From assembly GCA_027729635.1 (NCBI GenBank), contig JAQCEM010000009.1:1-64000 (forward strand): 64,000 nt of DNA. The letters run 5' to 3'. Below, piece by piece: positions 42,992 to 51,976 of the stretch. The notes under the pieces are model-generated. The model saw only the letters and a list, made by a program, of their open reading frames with translations. It was not told where the DNA came from and ran no database searches. Position numbers and translations under genes: made by a program. Every line of letters begins with the position of its first letter. Positions within the stretch are counted from its first letter, which is position 1. This DNA comes from Casp-actino8 sp001510335. GTDB lineage: Bacteria; Actinomycetota; Acidimicrobiia; Acidimicrobiales; Ilumatobacteraceae.

Positions 42992-43755
42992 CAGAAACTG
43001 CGGTAGTGGCCCGACGACTGAGTGTTGGTTATGGGGCGAAAGTGATTTTGTCGGGGGTTGATGCATTTTTGAAGCCAGGTGGGTCGACGGCACTTGTTGG
43101 CTCGAATGGTTCAGGTAAATCAACGTTGTTGAAAACGCTGGCTGGTTTGCTGCCGGTCATTGATGGCGGTTTAGAAGTTTTGGGACGTCCCGTTGGTGAA
43201 CTGACTGGGCGGGTTGCCTACCTCAGTCAGTTCCATCAAAGCGGCTTTGTGTTACCGCTTCGAGCAATCGATGTTGTGCGCATGGCTCGTTACGATCAAC
43301 GTGCTCGCTGGCAACGTCAAACAAAGATTGACGACGAGATTGTCAAGGAATCCATGATGTTGATGAGCGTTGATGATCTTGCGATGAAGCCATTGCATGA
43401 CCTATCGGGTGGGCAACAGCAAAGGATTTATTTGGCGCAAGTGTTGGCACGCCGGGCCGATTTGCTACTCCTGGATGAACCGACTGCAGGTCTCGATGCT
43501 CCGGGTCGCGCTGCCTATATTGATGCCCTGAGTTTTGAAAAGAATCGCGGAGCGGCTGTGGTGACGGCGACTCATGATGTGGGAGAAGCCTCAACGTGCG
43601 ACCGCGTGTTACTGCTCGCTGGTCGCGTGATTGCTGATGGCCCGCCCAATGTCGTGATGACACCCGAGAACTTATTGGAAACCTTTGGTATCGGACTGAC
43701 CAAAGTGGGCGATCAACTTGTAGTGACCGAACATCACCACGACCACGATCACTAA
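42988..43755 (+). CDS. znuC: Zinc ABC transporter ATP-binding protein
   Basis: A 255-residue ATPase: Walker A GSNGSGKST, signature LSGGQQQRIYLAQVLARR, Walker B LLLLDEPTAGLD and the switch histidine in TATHDVGEA. The C-terminus ends in a His/Asp tail (EHHHDHDH), which fits a metal-handling ATPase and may sense zinc. The ATGA overlap with znuB couples translation. Confidence 0.93.
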   Translation: MTETAVVARRLSVGYGAKVILSGVDAFLKPGGSTALVGSNGSGKSTLLKTLAGLLPVIDGGLEVLGRPVGELTGRVAYLSQFHQSGFVLPLRAIDVVRMARYDQRARWQRQTKIDDEIVKESMMLMSVDDLAMKPLHDLSGGQQQRIYLAQVLARRADLLLLDEPTAGLDAPGRAAYIDALSFEKNRGAAVVTATHDVGEASTCDRVLLLAGRVIADGPPNVVMTPENLLETFGIGLTKVGDQLVVTEHHHDHDH

Positions 43756-43790
43756 CTTAAAAACAGTTGTGATTCTGGTGTCATTTTTTT
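43748..43790 (+). terminator. Possible terminator after znuC
   Basis: ATCAC(T)AACT pairs with AGTTGTGAT around a TAAAAAC loop, and seven T residues follow about ten bases later (43784-43790). The gap before the T tract lowers confidence. It sits between znuC and the converging His-rich gene. Confidence 0.4.
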
Positions 43791-43827
43791 CGGTATAACC
43801 AACTAAAACGACATCAGATGCACGGGG

Positions 43828-44106
43828 TTAGTGTTCGTCCCAGTGGTCGCCATGAGCGGCGTGTAAGTGGCCATCGTGTAAATAGTCGATGTGATCACCG
43901 TGGGGGACTGCAACATGACCACAATTCGGTCCGTGTTGGTGCTCGTGTTGGGCGTGCGCGACACAACCGTCGACTGAGCACTCGTCCCAATGATCGTCGT
44001 GCTGATGATGTAGATGCCCATCGTGCACGTAATCCACATGATCGTCATGGGGAATTGCGGCGTGACCACAATCTGGGCCATGGACATGTGGGTGCTCGTG
44101 CTTCAC
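43828..44106 (-). CDS. Histidine-rich metal-binding protein with two tandem repeats
   Basis: A 92-residue protein almost entirely built of two copies of a roughly 45-residue unit: HGPxCGHxAxPHxDHxDYxHDGHLHxxHxDHWDE. More than a quarter of residues are His, with Asp and paired Cys, which is a strong metal-binding composition. It converges on znuC and is probably a zinc buffer, storage or chaperone protein. The GTG at 44106 (MKHEHPHVHG) is the favoured start; another at 44124 is possible. It lies 24 bases after an acyl-CoA synthetase on the same strand. Confidence 0.82.
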   Translation of the reverse strand: MKHEHPHVHGPDCGHAAIPHDDHVDYVHDGHLHHQHDDHWDECSVDGCVAHAQHEHQHGPNCGHVAVPHGDHIDYLHDGHLHAAHGDHWDEH

Positions 44107-44130
44107 AACGCAATTATGCCACACGCTTGG

Positions 44131-45816
44131 TCATTGCGACGGAAAGGTATCGCGTAATTTTCGTTTCAGAATCTTTCCTGACGCATTGCGGGGTAAGGGT
44201 TCAAGAACAAAGGCGATCCGACTCGGCACCTTGAATCCAGCCAAATTCTTTGCAACGTGAGCCCGCACCTCGTCGGCGTTCAAGGTCATGCCAGGTTTGA
44301 GCATGATGACACAGGCGACTTCTTCACCGAGTCGTTCGTGGGGAAGTCCGAACACTGCGCATTCATGGATTTGCGCGAGTTCGTAAATAGATGCCTCAAC
44401 CTCGGCGCTGTAGATGTTTTCGCCAGCACGTAACACCATGTCTTTGGCTCGATCAAGTACGTATACGAATCCTTCTTCATCAATCTTTCCGAGGTCACCA
44501 GAACGAAGCCAACCATCCACGATTGTTTCGGCCGTAGCTTCGGGCCGATTCCAGTATCCCCGAATGAGATGTGGGCCCTTGAACCAAATTTCACCAATGT
44601 CGTCTGGTCCTAAACGTCGTCCATCGGTGTCTCGGGTTTCGATTTCAAGAATGGGGACCCCGCGGCCAGTTGATGTGGGATGCGAAATGTAATCAGCTCC
44701 GGTGTTTTGTGGACCGTAAGCGTTTGTCTCGGTCATGCCGTATCCAATACCAGGCTGACCCTTCTTGAAATTAGTTGCGACTCGCTTCACCAGTTCGGGT
44801 GGTGCTGGTGCTCCGCCGCCGCCCACGCTGTTCAGACTTGAGACGTCGTACTTGGAAAAATTCGGACATTCCAAAAGGTCCCATGATTGAGTGGGCACTC
44901 CCACGAAGTTGGTGATCTGTTCGCGCTCAATGAGTTGCAGAGCCCTCTCGGGTTCCCACTTGTACATGATCACAAGTTTGAGACCACCGACGAAACAACT
45001 CATCATGACCGGGATGCACCCGGTGACATGGAAAAGGGGCACGACCAAAATGAATGCGGGGACCAAACTTGGCGCCTCGTTCGAGTCTTTGGGATCCTTG
45101 GGATAGCGAACATTCGTAATTGTGGTTCGACATGAAAATGCCAAGAGCGCTTGAATAATCGAACGATGAGTACTGACTGCACCTTTTGGTCGTCCGGTGG
45201 TTCCGCTGGTATACAAAATGGTGGCATCGTCATCGGGTGCGATATCGACTGCTGGCATTGCCTCGCCGAGCATGATTGAGTCTTCCCAACGATCAAATCC
45301 TTCGGGTAAGGGCTTCTTTGATCGACATACGACTCCATGAATGCCCAAACGCTTCAGCGACACTGTTGAACGCTCGGCACGCTCGTCATCGCACAGCAAG
45401 ACCTTTGCTCCGCAATCTTCGAGAGCAAAGTCATTTTCATCTTCGGTCCACCAGGCGTTGAAAGAAACTGAAATTGCCCCAATTGACAAGATGGCGGCGT
45501 ACGACATCACCCATTCGGGGTAGTTGCGCATAGCGATGGCAACACGATCACCTTTCTTGACGCCGTAGTTATGAACCAACATTGCGGCGATTGCGTCCAC
45601 GTGGTCCATTGTTTGTGTAAAGGACCAACGTTCATCTTCGAAGACAAGGAAAATCGTTTCTCCACGAGCGCGTGACAAGCTAAAAACATCACGCAGATTG
45701 TTAGGAGCATTTTTGAAAGCAGTCACTTCAACGCCGCCCACGAAGATTTTGTGAGTCTCAAATGTCGACCCAGGTGCGGTGAGTTGCGCGATGGCCTCGT
45801 GATGGCTAATTGACAT
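44131..45816 (-). CDS. Long/medium-chain acyl-CoA synthetase (AMP-binding)
   Basis: A 561-residue ANL-superfamily ligase: phosphate loop LYTSGTTGRPKGA, YGMTETN motif, hinge LDRAKDMVLRAGENIYSAEVE, and catalytic Lys548 in ASGK. Its RGYWNRPEAT segment and length resemble FadD-like long-chain ligases. It starts near the radical-SAM gene (41 bases upstream) on the same strand. The likely role is activating a fatty or side-chain acid for beta-oxidation. Confidence 0.92.
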   Translation of the reverse strand: MSISHHEAIAQLTAPGSTFETHKIFVGGVEVTAFKNAPNNLRDVFSLSRARGETIFLVFEDERWSFTQTMDHVDAIAAMLVHNYGVKKGDRVAIAMRNYPEWVMSYAAILSIGAISVSFNAWWTEDENDFALEDCGAKVLLCDDERAERSTVSLKRLGIHGVVCRSKKPLPEGFDRWEDSIMLGEAMPAVDIAPDDDATILYTSGTTGRPKGAVSTHRSIIQALLAFSCRTTITNVRYPKDPKDSNEAPSLVPAFILVVPLFHVTGCIPVMMSCFVGGLKLVIMYKWEPERALQLIEREQITNFVGVPTQSWDLLECPNFSKYDVSSLNSVGGGGAPAPPELVKRVATNFKKGQPGIGYGMTETNAYGPQNTGADYISHPTSTGRGVPILEIETRDTDGRRLGPDDIGEIWFKGPHLIRGYWNRPEATAETIVDGWLRSGDLGKIDEEGFVYVLDRAKDMVLRAGENIYSAEVEASIYELAQIHECAVFGLPHERLGEEVACVIMLKPGMTLNADEVRAHVAKNLAGFKVPSRIAFVLEPLPRNASGKILKRKLRDTFPSQ

Positions 45817-45857
45817 TGTTCCCCCTAGAGCAAGTACCTACGAGACAATAGTGCTGT

Positions 45858-47114
45858 TCAGCCTTCTGACATGATCTCGTCGGCAAAACGACCCTGGCTA
45901 ATCAGTTCAGCCATTCGTTTCATCGGTGCATCGACACGGCGGAAAAAGGTTTGGAATCCTTCACAAAGATAATTCAGCCCGGGCTCACCATCGGGAGTAT
46001 TGATAAAGCGGTCTTTTGGACAGCCTCCGTTGCAAGCAAAGCGCACATCGCATTGTTGGCACATGTTTGGCAATAGCGATTGCTTAATGCGCCCAAATTG
46101 AACTTGTTGTGGCGAAGTTACTAAGTCAATCATTGGTGTTTGATGAATATTGCCGAGTTTGTAATCGGGCTCAACGAAGTGGTCGCACGAGTACATGTCG
46201 CCATTGTGTTCAAGCGCAAGTGCTGTCCCACACGTGGGCGCATGCACGCACAAGCTGTACATGCCGACATGGGCACCAAGAGTGACATCAAAGATTTGGA
46301 TGAATATTTCGCCGACATCGTGGGCCAGCCATTCATCAAAGACTGCGCTCAAAAAATCGCCATATTGTTTTCCGGTGATCGATCGACTTGTCACTAGGTT
46401 GCCCTGCTGGGTGTACAAGATTCGTCGGCGTCCTGGTTTTTCGCTCCACCCTTTTTCGGCGATTTCCAGGTCAACCGGTGTTGATCGTTCGACGATCGGG
46501 ATGAATTGAATGTGCTTGGCGCCAAGTTGATCTCGAAAAAATTTGTAGACCTCGGTGGGATGATCGGCATTCGCAGCGCTCAGTGAGCACAAGATATTGG
46601 TGTCTACGTGATGTCGCTCGAGTAGTTCCCATGCTTTGACAACATCGTTGAAACTGCCGCGACCATCTTTCCATACTCGATACTGATCGTGCATGGCTTG
46701 GGGTCCGTCTATGGACAACCCGACAAGTACAGAGTTTTGTTTAAGGAACTTCGCCCAATCGTCATTAAGCAACGTTCCGTTGGTTTGCATGGTGTGCTCA
46801 ATGATCTGTGTCGGGCGGGCGTACTGTTTGATGAGTTCAATGACCTGACGATAAAAGTCGAGACCCATGAGCGTGGGCTCGCCGCCCTGCCAGGCAATCG
46901 AAACGGGACCATCTGGTTGACTCGCGAGCAATTGCTTGAGGTACGACTCAAGAGTTTCTGTCGACATACGCATTCGGTCGCCGGGATACAGCGCATCCTT
47001 CGACAAGAAAAAGCAATAGGTGCAGTCGAGGTTGCAAATGGCGCCAGTTGGTTTGGCGAGAAGATGGAATGAAGTTTGGGTCAACCGTGAAGTGGTCGGT
47101 TGTGAATTAGTCAT
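45858..47114 (-). CDS. Radical SAM protein, anaerobic sulfatase-maturase-like
   Basis: A 418-residue radical SAM enzyme with the SAM-cluster motif Cys27-x3-Cys31-x2-Cys34 (ICNLDCTYCFF). Two further cysteine-rich regions form a SPASM domain (CGTALALEHNGDMYSCDHF, then MCQQCDVRFACNGGCPKDRF). This is the anSME type, which oxidises Cys or Ser of sulfatases to formylglycine. GWQ...PTL in the N-terminal part matches the group. No sulfatase lies nearby. The ATG at 47114 overlaps the PhyH stop by eight bases; an earlier in-frame start would run into that gene. Confidence 0.88.
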   Translation of the reverse strand: MTNSQPTTSRLTQTSFHLLAKPTGAICNLDCTYCFFLSKDALYPGDRMRMSTETLESYLKQLLASQPDGPVSIAWQGGEPTLMGLDFYRQVIELIKQYARPTQIIEHTMQTNGTLLNDDWAKFLKQNSVLVGLSIDGPQAMHDQYRVWKDGRGSFNDVVKAWELLERHHVDTNILCSLSAANADHPTEVYKFFRDQLGAKHIQFIPIVERSTPVDLEIAEKGWSEKPGRRRILYTQQGNLVTSRSITGKQYGDFLSAVFDEWLAHDVGEIFIQIFDVTLGAHVGMYSLCVHAPTCGTALALEHNGDMYSCDHFVEPDYKLGNIHQTPMIDLVTSPQQVQFGRIKQSLLPNMCQQCDVRFACNGGCPKDRFINTPDGEPGLNYLCEGFQTFFRRVDAPMKRMAELISQGRFADEIMSEG

Positions 47115-47931
47115 TCCAAGAACGATGCCACAAAAGGGGATTGGCCGCAGAGTCGGCTGGCGATCCGGGCTTAGCATTGCCGAGCCACAGAGCCAAGTCG
47201 AGATTACGCGCAGGGTGGTTGGTGTCACCAACAGTTGTTCCGTCGGCGTAATAGATGATTGTCATGACCGAGCGCATCACGTCGGTGTTATTGGCAGGAG
47301 CACTATGCAATGTCCAACCCAAGTGGAAGGTTGCATCACCAGCCATAAAGGGACCGTGCGATTCAAGCGAATATCCGCGCTCTTTAATCAAGTTGTCAAA
47401 ATAAGCTTGTGACGCGTCACCAATCACCTCTTCGCCAAGGTTTCCGTCCCTCCAAGACTCGTTAGCGAACACCACACCACCGATTTCAGAGGGAACATCA
47501 ATAGTCGGCATCCACATGGTGATCGTGCGATCGGTATTGAGAGGCCAGTACACCTGATCTTGATGCCACGGGGTGAACCCGCCACCAGGTTCTTTGTACA
47601 GGGCTTGGTCGTGGTACAAACGCACACCGTCAACTCCGAGTAATTCAGCGGCTATGCGAGCAAAGCGTTGAGCAAAGACGAACTCCTTTACTTTGTCACT
47701 GTGATTACACAGCGCTGCGGACTGAATAAAAGCCTTTCCGTAGGTGTCGCGTTCTTCAATTGGCCGCTTGTCCCAGCGACGTTCCATCGTGGCTTCATCG
47801 ATGGCATTTTTGTAGGTAGTGATTTCTTCGTGGCTTGCCAGGTTTCGTACAACGCAATGACCTCGTTTATTGAAGTCATTGATGGTCTCTGTTGACAATG
47901 CGTAGTGAGACTTGAGCGGTGTGTTATTCAC
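47107..47931 (-). CDS. Phytanoyl-CoA dioxygenase (PhyH) family protein
   Basis: A 274-residue Fe(II)/2-oxoglutarate dioxygenase. The facial-triad start is H123-x-D125 in TPWHQDQVYWP, and the distal His is in GWTLHSAPANNT; Arg of the 2-oxoglutarate site is in the segment after it. It could hydroxylate a CoA ester, a sugar or a sulfonated compound. The GTG at 47931 is chosen for GTGAGGACAAAA just upstream; GTG at 47943 is the alternative. It overlaps the radical-SAM gene, so the two are co-translated. Confidence 0.88.
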   Translation of the reverse strand: MNNTPLKSHYALSTETINDFNKRGHCVVRNLASHEEITTYKNAIDEATMERRWDKRPIEERDTYGKAFIQSAALCNHSDKVKEFVFAQRFARIAAELLGVDGVRLYHDQALYKEPGGGFTPWHQDQVYWPLNTDRTITMWMPTIDVPSEIGGVVFANESWRDGNLGEEVIGDASQAYFDNLIKERGYSLESHGPFMAGDATFHLGWTLHSAPANNTDVMRSVMTIIYYADGTTVGDTNHPARNLDLALWLGNAKPGSPADSAANPLLWHRSWND

Positions 47932-48092
47932 TTTTGTCCTCACTGTCCAATCATCGGGTAGCGATGATCATCTTGCCATCCGTGAGACCCTGGTTTGTGA
48001 CTGAAGTCGGTCCATGGGTATGAGTCTTTGGACTCTAAATCGGACATTGGGGACTGCGACAGGGCAAAATAGGTCAGGACAAAGGACGACTG

Positions 48093-49190
48093 ATGGATTT
48101 CACCTGGACACCCGAGCAAGAAGCCTTGCGCAGCGAGGCGCGCGATATGGCGGCTCATGCAGTGACGACATACGGCAGAGCTAATGATTCGTGGATCAAT
48201 GGATGGTCAAAAGAGTTCGCTCTTGAACTAGGTGCTAAGGGTTGGATTGGGCTTACCTGGCCCACCGAATTCGGTGGCGGCGGTCGTCCTGCCATTGACC
48301 GTCTGATTATCGGTGAAGAACTCATTAAGGCCGGAGCGCCGATTGGTTCAATGTGGTTTGCCGATCGTCAAATGGGCCCGACGTTGATCGCTTACGGTCG
48401 CGAAGATCAGCAATCTGAGTTCTTGCCGCAGATGTTGACGGGAGAATCAACATGGTGCATTGGAATGTCTGAACCCAATGCGGGATCAGATTTGGCATCG
48501 CTGAAAACTCAAGCTGTGCGCGATGGCGACGACTGGGTGATTAATGGTCAGAAAATTTGGACCAGCTTTGGTGAAGTCGCTGACTATTGCTACCTCATTT
48601 GTCGCACATCAAGTGATGGTCCGCCTCATGCAGGAATTAGCGAAATAATTGTGCCGATGAACACGCGAGGTATTGAAGTTCGTCCAATCAAAGACATGAC
48701 AACGAACCGTCACTTTTGTGAAGTCTTCTTCACCGATGTGCGAGTGCCTGCGATCAACTTGGTCGGAGTTGAAGGAAATGCCTTTAAGCAAACCATGCGT
48801 CAGCTTGAGCACGAACGCGGTGGCATTGACCGTTTGGTTTCGAACTATGCGTTGTATGTCATTGCCCGCGAGCACGCTGATACGTCAGATCCCCGGGTTC
48901 GTCAAGAAATTGCTCGTCTCGAAGTGAAGTACCACATTGGTCGCATTCTGGTGATCCGAGAAGTCCTGCATCAGGCACCAGCAGGGTTCTCGGCCGCCAC
49001 GAAGTGCTTCTGCACCGAACACGAATGGGATGTTGCCCAATTTGTGATGCAGACGCTGGGGCCAGAGGCCACGCTGTGGGATCAGACCTCACAAGGTTTT
49101 GCTTACGCTCCTGGCTACACAATCATGGGCGGAACATCAAATGTCATGCGCAATATTTTGGGAGAAAGAGTCCTGTCGCTTCCCAAGTGA
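48093..49190 (+). CDS. Acyl-CoA dehydrogenase
   Basis: A 365-residue flavoprotein that would introduce a double bond into an acyl-CoA. It contains the FAD-contact MSEPNAGSDLASL, the WVINGQKIWTSFG segment, the KDMTTNRHFCEVFFTDVRVP block and the C-terminal GGTSNVMRNILGERVL, all family features. It is a short-type member and would act as a homodimer or heteromer with electron transfer flavoprotein. It is divergent from the PhyH gene and followed by an acyl-CoA synthetase and a PEP-mutase-type gene. Confidence 0.9.
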   Translation: MDFTWTPEQEALRSEARDMAAHAVTTYGRANDSWINGWSKEFALELGAKGWIGLTWPTEFGGGGRPAIDRLIIGEELIKAGAPIGSMWFADRQMGPTLIAYGREDQQSEFLPQMLTGESTWCIGMSEPNAGSDLASLKTQAVRDGDDWVINGQKIWTSFGEVADYCYLICRTSSDGPPHAGISEIIVPMNTRGIEVRPIKDMTTNRHFCEVFFTDVRVPAINLVGVEGNAFKQTMRQLEHERGGIDRLVSNYALYVIAREHADTSDPRVRQEIARLEVKYHIGRILVIREVLHQAPAGFSAATKCFCTEHEWDVAQFVMQTLGPEATLWDQTSQGFAYAPGYTIMGGTSNVMRNILGERVLSLPK

Positions 49191-49264
49191 GTTTTGCAGT
49201 GAGTTTTGCCATCGAGTGCTGATATACGGTTGCGAGTACATCGTTGCGATCTTGAGGGGGATTC

Positions 49265-50893
49265 ATGTCGAACTGGAACTTTGCTGATTTGTATGAGGGA
49301 ATAGCGGCACGTATTGCGGATCACCCTTGTCAAATTCAAGGTGATCGAGTCATTACTTGGGGACAGTTTGATGCTCGAACAAACGCCTTAGCGGCCGACA
49401 TGTTGGCGGCCGGTTTGACCCATGAGTCCAAGGTTGCTGCATATCTGTACAACTGTCCCGAATACTTAGAGACGTATATTGCCGCATTCAAGGGTGGCTT
49501 GGTGCCTGCCAACACCAATTATCGCTACGGACCTGAAGAGGTGACATACCTCTTTGACAATTCTGATGCCGAGGCTGTCGTATTCCATGCTGCCTTCGTT
49601 CCACTCGTTGAATTAATCCGGGGCAACTTGCCCAAAGTGAAGCGTTGGTATTGCGTCGCCGATGGAACCAATGCCGTTCCCGCGTGGGCGACTGATTTTG
49701 AAACTTTGGTGTGCAACGGAATTAAAGAATCAGTGCGTGGCCCATGGGGCCGTAGCGAAAACGATCTGGTGTTTCTGTACACCGGCGGAACCACCGGTAT
49801 GCCTAAAGGCGTGATGTGGCGTCAATACGACCTGTTTCATGTTTTGGGCCTCGGGGGAAATGCAGTTCTCGGAATTCCTCCCGCTGCATCGATAGAAGAA
49901 ATCATTGAGCGAATGCAGCCTGACATTTACGGTAATGTTTTGTTGTCAGCGTGTCCATTAATGCATGGGACAGGTCAATTCTCTAGTTTGCTGGCGATGA
50001 ATCTTGGAGGTTGCGTGGTCACGCTGCCAAGTCGCTCCTTTGATGTCGGAGAACTGTTCAGTGAAATTGAACGTCGTCGAGTACAAACGCTCATCATCGT
50101 TGGTCAAGCTTTTGCCGGACCGATGTTGGATGAGCTCACGGCGAATCCGAATCGCTTTGATCTGTCAAGTCTGATGATGATTTCTTCATCAGGCGTGATG
50201 TGGAGCCAAGAGAACAAGCAGGGCCTCTTGACGTACGTTCCACAAGTTATTTTGTTCGATTCATTCGGATCATCTGAAGCCGTCGGTATGGGAGGTTCAG
50301 TGAGTTCGGCCGGCACAGCGTCAGAAACAGCAAAATTCGCGCTGGGTCCGACCTGTTCTGTATTCACCGAGGACGGTCGTCGAGTTGTGCCAGGTAGTGG
50401 TGAGCGTGGCCTTGTTGCCGTTGGTGGCAATATCCCGATGGGTTACTACAAAGATGACGTAAAGTCGGCGCAGACTTTCCGTACCTTTGAAGGTCAGCGT
50501 TGGTCGGTGCCAGGCGACTGGGCTGAGATTTTGGCGGACGGAACACTGGTGTTATTGGGCCGAGGCTCGGTATGTATCAACACTGGCGGTGAAAAGGTTT
50601 TCCCAGAAGAGGTGGAAGAGGTTTTGAAGCGTCACCACAGTGTGCGTGATGCCGTTGCTGTGGGTATTCCTGACACTCGCTTTGGTGAAACGATTTGCGG
50701 TGTGGTTGAAGCAGAGCTCGATCAAGCGCCGACTTTGGCTGAACTAAATGAACACGTGAAGAAATCACTTGCTGCTTATAAGGCGCCTCGCCATATTGTT
50801 GTCATCGACACAATTGGTCGTGCTCCTAACGGAAAAGTTGATTATAAGCGGCTCAAGGCTTACGCCATGAAAGAACTAGGAATCGAAACATGA
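49265..50893 (+). CDS. Acyl-CoA synthetase (AMP-binding)
   Basis: A 542-residue ANL-superfamily ligase. The phosphate loop reads LYTGGTTGMPKGV (GG for the usual SG). The catalytic Lys524 lies in NGKVDYKRLK, and the region RGSVCINTGGEKVFPEEVEEVL is the hinge. It resembles the actinobacterial FadD17/FadD19-like set often tied to steroid side-chain oxidation, but assignment stays at family level. A GAGGGGGATTC ribosome site precedes the ATG. It overlaps the next gene (ATGA). Confidence 0.92.
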   Translation: MSNWNFADLYEGIAARIADHPCQIQGDRVITWGQFDARTNALAADMLAAGLTHESKVAAYLYNCPEYLETYIAAFKGGLVPANTNYRYGPEEVTYLFDNSDAEAVVFHAAFVPLVELIRGNLPKVKRWYCVADGTNAVPAWATDFETLVCNGIKESVRGPWGRSENDLVFLYTGGTTGMPKGVMWRQYDLFHVLGLGGNAVLGIPPAASIEEIIERMQPDIYGNVLLSACPLMHGTGQFSSLLAMNLGGCVVTLPSRSFDVGELFSEIERRRVQTLIIVGQAFAGPMLDELTANPNRFDLSSLMMISSSGVMWSQENKQGLLTYVPQVILFDSFGSSEAVGMGGSVSSAGTASETAKFALGPTCSVFTEDGRRVVPGSGERGLVAVGGNIPMGYYKDDVKSAQTFRTFEGQRWSVPGDWAEILADGTLVLLGRGSVCINTGGEKVFPEEVEEVLKRHHSVRDAVAVGIPDTRFGETICGVVEAELDQAPTLAELNEHVKKSLAAYKAPRHIVVIDTIGRAPNGKVDYKRLKAYAMKELGIET

Positions 50894-51765
50894 ACGGAGC
50901 GCAACGTTCGGCAGATCTGCGAAACCGACTATCTGCATACGAATCGGTTTTGATGCCCGGTGTTTGGGATCCGCTCTCGGCGCTGATCGTGCAAAAATCT
51001 GGTTTCTCGACCGCCTTTGTGTCTGGTTTTGCGGTGTCGGGTACGTTGCTCGGTCGTCCCGATGTGGGCTATCTCACACAAACTGAGATGGCTGAAGTTG
51101 CGCAGCGAGTGTGCAATGCGGTGCCAGACCTCAATTTGGTTGTCGACGCCGACACTGGTTACGGCGATCCAATGACAGTGCGACGAACAGTTGAACTGTG
51201 GGAACAAGCCGGAGCAGCGGGGCTTTTCTTGGAAGATCAAGTGTGGCCGAAGCGCTGTGGACACATGGACGGAAAGCAAGTTGTCGAACGCGAAGATTGG
51301 TTGGCGAAATTGCGAGCAGCGTGTGATCATCGCGAACATTTGCATGTCACCGCGCGAACTGACGCTCGGGCGGCAGTCTCGTTGAGTGAAGCGATTGAAC
51401 GCGCCAAGATGGCTCGCGATACGGGAGTTGACGCATTGTTTGTTGAAGCACCGCAAAGCATGGCGGAGATGGAAATAATCGCCAAGGCATTGCCAGATAT
51501 CACGCTCGTTGCAAACATGGTTGAGAAGGGTAAGACACCGTTGCTGACTCCCGCAGAATTAGCGACTCTTGGCTTTCGTTTGGTGGTTTCGCCGTTATCG
51601 CTTTTGCTGGCAGCAACTCAAGCGATGACCCGTGCTGCTGTACAACTCCGCAACGAGGGAACTTTAAGAGATCACTTGGCTGAGATTGAGCCCTTTGATG
51701 CTTTCAACGATTTGGTCGGGCTCCCCGAACACATCGCCAGTGAAAAGCAATACCGCCAACCGTAA
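50890..51765 (+). CDS. Isocitrate lyase / PEP mutase family protein
   Basis: A 291-residue TIM barrel: ALIVQKSGFSTAFVSGFAVSGTLLG, the metal-binding VVDADTGYGDP, and GLFLEDQVWPKRCGHMDGK, where the KRCGH motif of isocitrate-lyase-like enzymes carries the catalytic Cys. It therefore looks like a lyase acting on a 2-methylisocitrate-like or oxaloacetate-like substrate. It overlaps the acyl-CoA synthetase by four bases. A SAM riboswitch for the next gene begins about 33 bases later. Confidence 0.87.
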   Translation: MNGAQRSADLRNRLSAYESVLMPGVWDPLSALIVQKSGFSTAFVSGFAVSGTLLGRPDVGYLTQTEMAEVAQRVCNAVPDLNLVVDADTGYGDPMTVRRTVELWEQAGAAGLFLEDQVWPKRCGHMDGKQVVEREDWLAKLRAACDHREHLHVTARTDARAAVSLSEAIERAKMARDTGVDALFVEAPQSMAEMEIIAKALPDITLVANMVEKGKTPLLTPAELATLGFRLVVSPLSLLLAATQAMTRAAVQLRNEGTLRDHLAEIEPFDAFNDLVGLPEHIASEKQYRQP

Positions 51766-51798
51766 ATGCCGTGGCTATCAGCCAAAGATTGGGTAGCC

Positions 51799-51943
51799 TG
51801 ACGCTGTTCATCAGGAGAGGTCTGAGCAATCAGACCCGGCAACCTGGGCGGAAGCCCCAAGGTGCCTCCCAATTAGACCTTCGGGTCTGAGAGGGGATGT
51901 GGTCAGCGCTAGCTGGCAACGAAACTTCCCTGATGAGCGTCAG
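51799..51943 (+). ncRNA. S-adenosylmethionine riboswitch (SAM-I/SAM-IV clan)
   Basis: The long closing stem P1 pairs TGACGCT..TCATCAGG with CCTGATGA..GCGTCA. Inside are GAGAGGTCTGA-GCAA-TCAGACC (P2 arm), the conserved CCGGCAACC, the P3 arm ending AAGGTGCC, and a UUCG-closed hairpin (AGACC-TTCG-GGTCT). The core GGCAACC...AAGGTGC is diagnostic of the S-box clan. P2 is short without an obvious kink-turn, which favours SAM-IV over SAM-I. It sits 33 bases before metX and should lower metX expression when SAM is abundant. Confidence 0.85.
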
Positions 51944-51976
51944 TGCTAATTATCGACGCGAACGAAAGGGCTCATC

